Positions 1 to 5,997 of a stretch of DNA of 8,552 nt are shown here, piece after piece (within the stretch, counting starts at the first letter, position 1; each line of letters opens with the position of its first letter). The notes under the pieces were generated by a model. The model did no database searches. It was not told the origin of the DNA and worked only from the letters and a program-made list of their open reading frames with translations. The stretch is from Nitrospiraceae bacterium (GTDB lineage Bacteria; Nitrospirota; Nitrospiria; Nitrospirales; Nitrospiraceae): contig SXPO01000242.1 in NCBI GenBank assembly GCA_005793285.1, positions 1 to 8,552 on the forward strand. Reading direction: 5' to 3'. The position numbers and the translations under genes are program-made.

Positions 1-180
1 ATAATCGACATCCGCCAAGTTGATGACGATCTTTTTCGCCCCCCGGTCCAGAATCTTGTTCATTTCCTGGTTGCCCTGTTCGGCTGTGGTGGCGGAGAGA
101 CTGCCCTGCATCTTGACAAGGGTGATCCCTGCGTTTTCACGAGAAGTCACCGTTAATACGTGTCGGGTTCCGTGATCCAT
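1..180 (-). CDS. STAS-domain protein, likely anti-sigma-factor antagonist (3' part outside window)
   Basis: The ATG is at 178-180 and the frame stays open for 60 codons to the left edge, so only the N-terminal half is present. A clear Shine-Dalgarno sequence (AAAGGAG) lies 7 nt upstream of the ATG and fixes the start. The visible protein shows the first part of a STAS fold: a strand ending in VKMQGSLS, a helix starting at TTAEQGNQEMNKIL, then a hydrophobic strand KKIVINLADVDY. In SpoIIAA/RsbV-type antagonists this strand runs straight into the phosphorylated-serine loop, which here falls just beyond the edge, so the key serine cannot be checked. It is the second STAS gene downstream of the SpoIIE-type protein, after a 205-bp gap that may hold its own weak promoter. 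Expected role: a cytosolic switch protein that is phosphorylated and dephosphorylated and binds an anti-sigma-type kinase. A structural STAS protein of another pathway is possible. Confidence 0.8.
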   Translation of the reverse strand, partial: MDHGTRHVLTVTSRENAGITLVKMQGSLSATTAEQGNQEMNKILDRGAKKIVINLADVDY

Positions 181-269
181 TGTTGCGCTCCTTTCCTTAT
201 TGAAAATTGCTCTTCTGCCTAAGCTGTGAGACAAATCAGCGAGGAGACAGCAGCAACCACCTTATCGCA

Positions 270-298
270 GCTATGGCATAGATCCTCCAAAATATCAA
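270..298 (-). promoter_or_regulatory. Weak candidate sigma-70-type promoter for the downstream STAS gene
   Basis: On the minus strand, TTGATA (293-298) is followed after 17 bp by CATAGC (270-275), upstream of the STAS gene starting at 180. The -35 is good (5 of 6) but the -10 matches only 3 of 6, so the call is weak. The case rests mainly on the 205-bp gap between two otherwise closely packed genes. Two small palindromes lie in the same gap: CTATGGCATAG (271-281) and GCGGGTTCCCGC (301-312). Confidence 0.2.
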
Positions 299-385
299 CT
301 GCGGGTTCCCGCTTGCATTCCCTAACCTACAGTAATCTAAATCCCAAAAAGTAGATACCGGTTCCCCACAGCATCGCATCGAGCA

Positions 386-730
386 TTAGCACGCCTCTTG
401 TACCTTCAAGATGGCTTCTTCAAGCGTGGCGACATGGAAGCTCATAATCATCACCCCACTCAATTGAAACACCGTACGGACATGATCATTCCCCCCACAG
501 AGCACCACTCTCCCGCCTTTCTTGATCATCGCCATCGCCGTTTTCAAGATCACCCGCAGCCCAATAGAGGAAATATACTCAATCCGAGAGAGATCAAGCA
601 CAATCTGCCTTGCCCCACACTCCATGTGATCGGTCAGGACACGCTCGACCTCAGACCCACCGTTTGTGTCAAACCGGCCCTGCGGAGCGACCACCATGAC
701 GGACCCGCTCTGATACGATACAACAGTCAT
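386..730 (-). CDS. STAS-domain anti-sigma-factor antagonist (SpoIIAA/RsbV-like)
   Basis: This complete 114-residue protein has the usual length of a single-domain STAS antagonist. In order it shows an N-terminal strand pair with the APQGRFDTNGG turn (residues 15-25), a helix, the strand RQIVLDLSRI (41-50) and the phosphorylation loop YISSIGLRVI (52-61). In SpoIIAA the loop reads DSSGL with the first Ser phosphorylated; aligned here, Ser55 is the predicted phosphosite and Ser54 takes the place of the Asp. The C-terminal half (GGRVVLCGG, VFQLSGVMIM) fits the family. The ATG is preceded by a strong purine-rich ribosome site (GGAGGAG in GGAGGAGAGGGGAG). The gene starts 100 bp after the MHYT/PAS/SpoIIE/GHKL gene, in the same direction, so that enzyme is the likely phosphatase and perhaps the kinase for this protein. 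The binding partner (sigma factor, diguanylate cyclase or other output) is not in view. Confidence 0.93.
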   Translation of the reverse strand: MTVVSYQSGSVMVVAPQGRFDTNGGSEVERVLTDHMECGARQIVLDLSRIEYISSIGLRVILKTAMAMIKKGGRVVLCGGNDHVRTVFQLSGVMIMSFHVATLEEAILKVQEAC

Positions 731-830
731 CTCCCCTCTCCTCCAGTCTTGGTGTAATCATTACCGGAGCCACCCGGCTTCGCACACTCTGATCCCGATC
801 CTGCCGGTTCGCCTGATGGGAGCTGTCGCA

Positions 831-3164
831 TCAGCTGACCAGCCTCTTTTTCACCGTGAGGACATTGTGCCCCACGGCGCGACGGTACGACACCTCGTTA
901 AACATGGAACGCACCAAGTGAATCCCCAAGCCGCCGATCTCACGCTCATGCAGCAGCAGCGACAAATCCGGCGCCGCCACCGTCAAAGGGTTGAACGGAA
1001 TGCCGTCATCCGTAATGGTCAGGATGACGTACCCATCACGCACGTCGCCTTGCACCTCAATGTGGTGCTCTGTCGGATCATTGGGGAAGGCATACTGCAC
1101 AACATTGTTGAGCAGATCATCCAGCGCCATGTTGAGCGTGGGGATCAGCGGCTTGGCCCCTGCCCATTGCGCCACATACAGCTCAAACGCCTCCTGTAGA
1201 ACGGGAATGGCCGTCAACTGATTGGGCATCGTTTGACGAAAGACTCCAACTGCCGCGTCGGACAGGGCGACACCGTAATACCGGAGCCCCAACATGGTGA
1301 TATCATCCGCCTGCGGAGCGTCGGCGGCAAAGGTCTTGACCGCGTTCATGACCGCACCGATGCGATCGACCACCGAGCCAGCCTGGTGTTGGTCAAGGAC
1401 CGTTTTCAACCGGTCGTTGCCGAACAGTTCGCGTCGGACATTATCGGCTTCGGTGACTCCATCGGTGTAGAAAAAAAGCTCATCCCCCGGGGCCAATTGG
1501 ATCGTGCTCTCCTTGAAGGCAATACCCGGCATGGGACCGACAAGGGGTCCGTCTTGGGCCGTCAGCCACTCGAACCGCCCATCCTGCCGCTTCAACAGGG
1601 GATGGTTGTGGCCCGCGTTCGTCGTGAGAAGCGTGCCGTCGTGGAGATTCAAAATCCCCAGATACAGTGTGACAAACATACAGCTCTCGTTGTCCGCGCT
1701 GAGCGCATCGTTTACGTGGGTGACGATACTGGCTGGCGAGGGATCCGACATCGCCCTGGTCTTCACCATGATTTTGGTCATGGCCATGAACAGCGCAGCA
1801 GGGACCCCGTTGCCCGACACATCGCCGATCACAAAACACAGCCGATGGTCGTCGAGCAGAAAGAAATCATAGAGGTCGCCCCCGACCTCCATGGCCGGTT
1901 CGAGCATGGCATACAGTTCCAGCTCCTTCCGATCCGGAAAGGCCGGGAACACGTTCGGCAACATACTCCTCTGAATGTCCCGGCCGACATTCAGTTCCTC
2001 CTGCATACGGGCCTTCGCGGCTTCAACCAACGCCAACGAATCAGCCAGCCGCGTCTTGGCATCCTCGGCCGCCTGTTCGGCATTTTTCAGGGCCGTAATG
2101 TCCGTGGCAATGGCGACAATCCCGCCATCTTTGGTCCTCCGCTCATTCATCTGGATCCACTCGCCGTTGAAACGGTGTTGAATATACGGCGCTTGGGGAT
2201 TGCGATGCATATCGAGGCGCATCTGCACCCAGGAATCAATGTCCCCGATCGCTGCGGGGATCTCGCCTCGCTCCGCCATACGGCGAATAATCGATTCGAA
2301 CAAGTCGCCGGTGCGCACTTGGAAACCAGGTCCGGATACCACTTCGCGATACTTGCGGTTGCAGATCACCAGACGGTCGTCCGCGTCGAAGAGCGAAAAC
2401 CATTGCGGAACGCTTTCGATGGCCTCGATCATGAGCGCATGTGCATTGCGAGCCAAACCTGAGGCCGTGGTCATGTGCCGGTCAATAATGGCCAAGAGGG
2501 TTGCGAGTGCCACCGCGACAATAGCGAGCAGATCAACTTCGATCCCCGGCGACGGCGCATTGATCGTGACGCCCATCGATCCGTACGCCGGGATCATCCC
2601 GGCGAAGTGGGCGCCGGAAAGGGCCAGTCCCATCGCACTGGCCTTTTCCGTGACCCTCCAGCCTCCGTACGAGATGTTCCAGGCTCCGAGCAAGACCACC
2701 ACGATCCCCAGTCCCACAATCACCCCAATCGAGAGCGCGAATGGAAGAGCGCGAGATTGGAGACTGAGCGACTGGTGTATCGACGTAACGCTGGTGAAAT
2801 GGGTCAGACTGAGGCAGACACCCACCACCAGACCGCCAAAGACCAGTTGTGTTTGGCTCTGGCCAGGGCTGCCGATCAGATACACCGCCACAGCGCCTGC
2901 CGCCCCCGCAAAAATAATGGACAACATAGTGAGCGTGACGTCCTCAGCGCCCGAAGCCGACGGGCAGAATGCCAGGTTGCCGATATAGTGGAGCGCCCAT
3001 ATTTCAAGACCAGCGGCAACCCCGCCGATAGACAGCCATCGCCACTTGAGGTCCCCTTGATCGGCCACGCGCATCCGTTCAGCGATGCTGAGAATGACAT
3101 AGGCAGCCGCGCCGCCAAGCAGCATCGACGAAAGGGCAAGCAAGGGGTCGCAAATACCAGGCAC
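831..3164 (-). CDS. Membrane MHYT-like / PAS / SpoIIE phosphatase / RsbW-like ATPase fusion
   Basis: This 777-residue signalling protein has four parts. (1) Residues 7-228 form about seven membrane helices with MHYT-type positions LHYIG (58-62), THFTS (121-125) and AHFAG (185-189). (2) Residues about 248-358 look like a PAS domain (SVPQWFSLFDADDRLVICNR to IVAIATDITALK), followed by a coiled coil to about 395. (3) Residues about 395-628 are a SpoIIE/PP2C phosphatase with metal-site motifs GGDLYDF (428-434), GDVSGNGVPAAL (447-458), TDGVTEA (567-573) and QADDIT (618-623). (4) Residues about 640-777 are an RsbW-like GHKL ATPase with N-box LDDLLNNVV (681-689), G1 box DDGIPFNP (719-726) and glycine-rich GGLGIHLVR (744-752). 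The inferred role is a membrane sensor that sets the phosphorylation state of the STAS proteins encoded just downstream. The start is GTG at 3162-3164, with GGAG 8 nt upstream and an in-frame TAA shortly before it. The N-box catalytic Glu is Asp683, so kinase activity is uncertain. Confidence 0.93.
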   Translation of the reverse strand: MPGICDPLLALSSMLLGGAAAYVILSIAERMRVADQGDLKWRWLSIGGVAAGLEIWALHYIGNLAFCPSASGAEDVTLTMLSIIFAGAAGAVAVYLIGSPGQSQTQLVFGGLVVGVCLSLTHFTSVTSIHQSLSLQSRALPFALSIGVIVGLGIVVVLLGAWNISYGGWRVTEKASAMGLALSGAHFAGMIPAYGSMGVTINAPSPGIEVDLLAIVAVALATLLAIIDRHMTTASGLARNAHALMIEAIESVPQWFSLFDADDRLVICNRKYREVVSGPGFQVRTGDLFESIIRRMAERGEIPAAIGDIDSWVQMRLDMHRNPQAPYIQHRFNGEWIQMNERRTKDGGIVAIATDITALKNAEQAAEDAKTRLADSLALVEAAKARMQEELNVGRDIQRSMLPNVFPAFPDRKELELYAMLEPAMEVGGDLYDFFLLDDHRLCFVIGDVSGNGVPAALFMAMTKIMVKTRAMSDPSPASIVTHVNDALSADNESCMFVTLYLGILNLHDGTLLTTNAGHNHPLLKRQDGRFEWLTAQDGPLVGPMPGIAFKESTIQLAPGDELFFYTDGVTEADNVRRELFGNDRLKTVLDQHQAGSVVDRIGAVMNAVKTFAADAPQADDITMLGLRYYGVALSDAAVGVFRQTMPNQLTAIPVLQEAFELYVAQWAGAKPLIPTLNMALDDLLNNVVQYAFPNDPTEHHIEVQGDVRDGYVILTITDDGIPFNPLTVAAPDLSLLLHEREIGGLGIHLVRSMFNEVSYRRAVGHNVLTVKKRLVS

Positions 3165-3172
3165 AGCAAATA

Positions 3173-3178
3173 CTCCGT
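3173..3178 (-). promoter_or_regulatory. Ribosome binding site that fixes the GTG start of the SpoIIE fusion gene
   Basis: ACGGAG on the minus strand ends 8 nt before the GTG at 3162-3164. An in-frame TAA eight codons upstream rules out any much longer N-terminus. The next ATG would be codon 14, inside the first membrane helix, so GTG is the best start. Confidence 0.6.
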
Positions 3179-3220
3179 TAGAACCTTATTCAATGCGCGC
3201 CGGGGAGATCCTGCCCAGGC

Positions 3221-3247
3221 AAAAAACGGCGCACAGATGGTGCACGG
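3221..3247 (-). terminator. Candidate intrinsic terminator after the MscS-family gene
   Basis: Read on the minus strand, GTGCAC and GTGCGC can form a six-pair stem (one G-T wobble) around a CATCT loop, followed by CCG and six T residues. It lies about 75 bp past the channel gene stop and about 57 bp before the GTG of the SpoIIE fusion gene, where a transcript boundary would be expected. The stem is short and the T run is separated from it by three bases, so termination may be partial. Confidence 0.4.
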
Positions 3248-3321
3248 TAGCTTACCTCTTTCCTCTATGAGAAATCACGCGATCAGAAGGGACACAGGGA
3301 CAGACGCAGGAGCCGGCGCGT

Positions 3322-4101
3322 TCACCTCGGCAGAGACGGGGACGGAGGAGGAAACTCGATTTGCGCGTCGCGCAACCGTTCGAGGATTGCCTTGTTCAGG
3401 TCGCCCTGTGTGACATTGAAGCGAGCGACCAGCGTCCAGGGTTCGACGGCGATGGTCACGGCCGGATGTCCAAGGCGGCTGATGCCGACGGAAGGAGCCG
3501 GATCTTTGAGCACCTGTGGGTGCGTGGCAACCACGTCCCGCACGATCGCCAGCGCGCGATCGACATCGGTCTTGTATGCAACGTCGACGGTGAGATGAAG
3601 TTGCCTGATGGTCCCGAAGTTATGCAAAATTTCCCCGACGATCTTCCGATTAGGGATGATAACCCGCGACTGATCCGGGTGCACCAATGTCGTGGAAAAA
3701 ATGTCGACCATTACGACATCGCCATGGACGCCCAGCAAGGAGATGTGTTCTCCGACTTTGTACGGCTTTGTGAAAATGATCGAGAGCCCGGCCATGACAT
3801 TGCTCAGGACCCCCTGGAGCGCAAGGCCGATGCCGACGCCGGCGACACTGATGCCAGCCACCAACGGCGCGATGGGTATGCCGACGGCCTGGAGGGCGAT
3901 CATGGCGGTGAAGAGCAGCACCAGGATTTTGACGACACGGACGATGAGCATCCGCACCGGCGGATCGAGCGTATACCGTTCGAGCGACCGTTGCGTAAAT
4001 GTTCCGGCCCAGCGGGACGCCATGACACCTGCGATGAAAATGCCGATTCCCACCAGCGCTTGCAGGCCGTATTGCACGGCATATTGGGTCAATGCTTCCA
4101 T
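3322..4101 (-). CDS. Small-conductance mechanosensitive channel, MscS family
   Basis: A 259-residue inner-membrane protein of minimal MscS layout (E. coli MscS is 286). It has three predicted membrane helices: about 12-30, 51-73 and the pore-lining TM3 about 78-110. TM3 carries the Gly/Ala-rich packing pattern and the family block GLALQGVLSNVMAGLS (92-107), followed by TKPYKVGEHI (111-120). The middle beta domain has the signature FSTTLVHPDQSRVIIPNRKI (135-154), and the alpha/beta C-terminal domain runs to IEFPPP (248-253). Family role: opening under membrane tension to release small solutes on hypo-osmotic shock. The protein ends in a short Pro/Ser tail where E. coli MscS continues into the strand forming its C-terminal beta-barrel. 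The ATG is 22 bp after the AsmA stop, with a modest GGAAAG ribosome site, indicating cotranscription. A regulatory or specialised solute-efflux MscS paralogue is an alternative. Confidence 0.95.
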   Translation of the reverse strand: MEALTQYAVQYGLQALVGIGIFIAGVMASRWAGTFTQRSLERYTLDPPVRMLIVRVVKILVLLFTAMIALQAVGIPIAPLVAGISVAGVGIGLALQGVLSNVMAGLSIIFTKPYKVGEHISLLGVHGDVVMVDIFSTTLVHPDQSRVIIPNRKIVGEILHNFGTIRQLHLTVDVAYKTDVDRALAIVRDVVATHPQVLKDPAPSVGISRLGHPAVTIAVEPWTLVARFNVTQGDLNKAILERLRDAQIEFPPPSPSLPR

Positions 4102-4123
4102 AGCTGCTTTCCACGCGGCCTTT

Positions 4124-5773
4124 CTACCGCCCCAACAATCCCTTGAGAAGATCGCGCCCTTGCTGTTTCAAGTCTTGCGGTTTGATTGTGCCTTTGAGCA
4201 ATCCACTGATGGCTTCTTCCGCTTTCTTTTTCACCTGCTCTTGCACGACTCCCATCAGGCCTTTCATGTCCAACCCATAGGACGGTGCTTGGATCGTCCC
4301 CCCGATGGTCAGCGGGAGGATTAACCGGCCTTCCTTGAGCGCTAGCTTGGCAACCGGCGACGCACCGGCGATCTTTTGACTGAGCCCCTGCGAAAGAGTC
4401 AGCGTCACACCCAGATTCAGCTTCTGGTCAAAACCAATCGTGCCGCCTCCCGTCGCTTGAAAATCATGACTGTCTATCAAAAGGCGCTGCACGTTGACGA
4501 TTCCTTGTTTGATCACGAGATCCGTCTCGATCGTCGAAAACGCCGTGGCCTTGGGATTGTCCAGGGTGATCCCGGCGACTTTTAGAATAGACATCGCTTC
4601 TTGCAAAAGATTGCCCCCTTCGATCTTCCCATCCTTCACCGCCATGTGACCGGTTCCTTCCAGAGCCTTGGTCAAGTCCGGCATGGAGAACCCGCGGCCT
4701 TTCAGCGTCAGATCCGCGCCGGCCGTTCCGCTGATGGAGACCGGTGTCTCCGCAACGGCATCCAGCGCCGGACCGAGTTGTACCCCTTGAACCGATACGC
4801 CGCCGTTGAACGGCGGGGCATCGGACCCGGCCATCAACTTTCCCTGCCCTTTCACCTGGCCGTCGAACAGTTGAAACGACAGGGAATTCAGTCTGGCCTC
4901 TTGCCCCTTCACTTCCACGGCGAGCTGAAAATTCTTGATCTCGACCGGCTTTTTCAACGGGAGGGCAACTGGAAGGTTCGCAGTATTGATCACCGGCGAG
5001 CCAATGTTGATCGTCACGTCATGACCGGTAGTTTTCCCCATGATGGTAAAATCTGTCTTTCCCGCCGCACACTGAAAATTGACCGCTTCGATATCCATCG
5101 TCTCTTTGAGCGGACCGAAGGTCCCGTCGAGTTTGACCGGTATGTTGAACGGCTGAACAAGCGACCAAAAGCGTACGTTGGGAGTTTGACCGAGCCGAAC
5201 GTCCCGCAGGAGTAGCTCCATATCTTGCAACACATATTCGGTCGGTTTGGCGGCAGACAAATCACGGAACGTCAATTTCCCGCCATCGATGGACACTCGG
5301 TCCACGGCCAACAGCGCCAGGATTTTGAGCGGACCCTCCGTCGATGGAATCAGAGCGCGCGAGAGCGTCTCGGGTACCGGTACACCTTTACGCCCAATCG
5401 TCGAAACGTTCAGAACTCCGTTCTTGTTTTTAATCACCGTAATGACGAGATCGCGCAGGGTGATTTCTTCCACCTCGACCTTGCCGCTGAGCAGCGGCAT
5501 CAGCTTCACCCCGACATCCAACGAGGCAAGCGATGCGAAGGGACCCGACCCAAAAGCCGGATCATCCAGCACGGCAAACCCGGCCACCCTGGCGCCGATC
5601 CTGGGCCAGATCGTCAAACGGATGTCCTGGAGCTGCACCTTGCGGTTCAGCGCCTCTTCGAGAAGCGGCTTGTATTGATCTTGGTACTTATTGAGGTCGA
5701 TCAGAAAGGGAAGCGAGAGCACGAGGCCCACGATCAAGACGACCACGACGAGCAAGCCCATCAGGATTTTCAT
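4124..5773 (-). CDS. AsmA-family envelope protein
   Basis: A 549-residue protein with an uncleaved N-terminal membrane anchor (residues 3-25) and the bulk in the periplasm. The typical AsmA N-terminal block follows: IDLNKYQDQYKPLLEEAL (25-42), LTIWPRIG (53-60), DDPAFGSGPFASL (70-82) and LMPLLSGKVEVEEITLRDL (91-109). The rest is mostly beta strands with repeated Gly turns. An AsmA-like C-terminal region runs about 350-500 (TLKGRGFSMPDLTKALEGTG; GGNLLQEAMSIL), and a charged amphipathic helical tail 505-549 (QEQVKKKAEEAI, QQGRDLLKGLL). AsmA-type proteins are linked to outer-membrane biogenesis and are thought to be bridge-like lipid carriers between the two membranes; which lipid applies here cannot be told. 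ATG start with GGAGG 8 nt upstream and a strong promoter directly ahead. It is first in a two-gene operon with the MscS-family channel. Length is slightly under E. coli AsmA (617). Confidence 0.93.
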   Translation of the reverse strand: MKILMGLLVVVVLIVGLVLSLPFLIDLNKYQDQYKPLLEEALNRKVQLQDIRLTIWPRIGARVAGFAVLDDPAFGSGPFASLASLDVGVKLMPLLSGKVEVEEITLRDLVITVIKNKNGVLNVSTIGRKGVPVPETLSRALIPSTEGPLKILALLAVDRVSIDGGKLTFRDLSAAKPTEYVLQDMELLLRDVRLGQTPNVRFWSLVQPFNIPVKLDGTFGPLKETMDIEAVNFQCAAGKTDFTIMGKTTGHDVTINIGSPVINTANLPVALPLKKPVEIKNFQLAVEVKGQEARLNSLSFQLFDGQVKGQGKLMAGSDAPPFNGGVSVQGVQLGPALDAVAETPVSISGTAGADLTLKGRGFSMPDLTKALEGTGHMAVKDGKIEGGNLLQEAMSILKVAGITLDNPKATAFSTIETDLVIKQGIVNVQRLLIDSHDFQATGGGTIGFDQKLNLGVTLTLSQGLSQKIAGASPVAKLALKEGRLILPLTIGGTIQAPSYGLDMKGLMGVVQEQVKKKAEEAISGLLKGTIKPQDLKQQGRDLLKGLLGR

Positions 5774-5796
5774 CGCGATCGCCTCCAGCTCGGTGG

Positions 5797-5825
5797 AGTA
5801 TATGAACGGATTCCTTGCGAGTCAA
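5797..5825 (-). promoter_or_regulatory. Sigma-70-type promoter of the AsmA-MscS operon
   Basis: On the minus strand the -35 is TTGACT (5820-5825) and the -10 is TATACT (5797-5802), each 5 of 6 to consensus, with the optimal 17-bp spacer. Transcription would begin near 5790, giving a leader of about 17 nt that still contains the GGAGG ribosome site (5782-5786) before the ATG at 5773. It is the best promoter I see in the window. The rest of the gap up to the pseudogene (5826-5997) shows no convincing plus-strand promoter or other element. Confidence 0.72.
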
Positions 5826-5997
5826 TGAGCAGCGCGCCAACCAAGGCTGGCCGCCATTCTAGAAACCTACGTGTGCATTCAACTCTTGGCAAATAGCGTG
5901 ACGATTGGCCCAGTGGCGCAGGAGTCGGCAGATAAGATCCATATCGCGATGAGAAGCGACCACATATCCAGTGTCGCCTGAGTCGTCACCTGTTACC

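Noticed and set aside
271..288. Two-codon minus-strand open frame (ATG CCA TAG) behind a GGAGG
   Set aside because: Spacing of only four bases and no conserved context; GGAGG and ATG are likely to occur by chance. It might be a leader element, but nothing supports this.
1233..2462. Long 409-codon open frame on the plus strand inside the SpoIIE fusion gene
   Set aside because: It lies fully antisense to a gene with clear domains and its translation (rich in Arg, His, Gln) resembles no family. It is a by-product of GC-rich codon use.
2475..3413. 312-codon plus-strand open frame across the membrane domain and the gap to the MscS gene
   Set aside because: Antisense to conserved coding sequence on both sides, low-complexity Arg/His-rich product, no ribosome site noted.
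3361..4146. 261-codon plus-strand open frame opposite the MscS gene
   Set aside because: Mirror of a well-supported MscS gene; the Asp/His/Arg-rich product is typical of an antisense shadow.
5826..5997. Possible plus-strand promoter for the ATPase remnant (TTGGCA or TTGGCC elements)
   Set aside because: No acceptable -10 occurs at 16-18 bp from either element.
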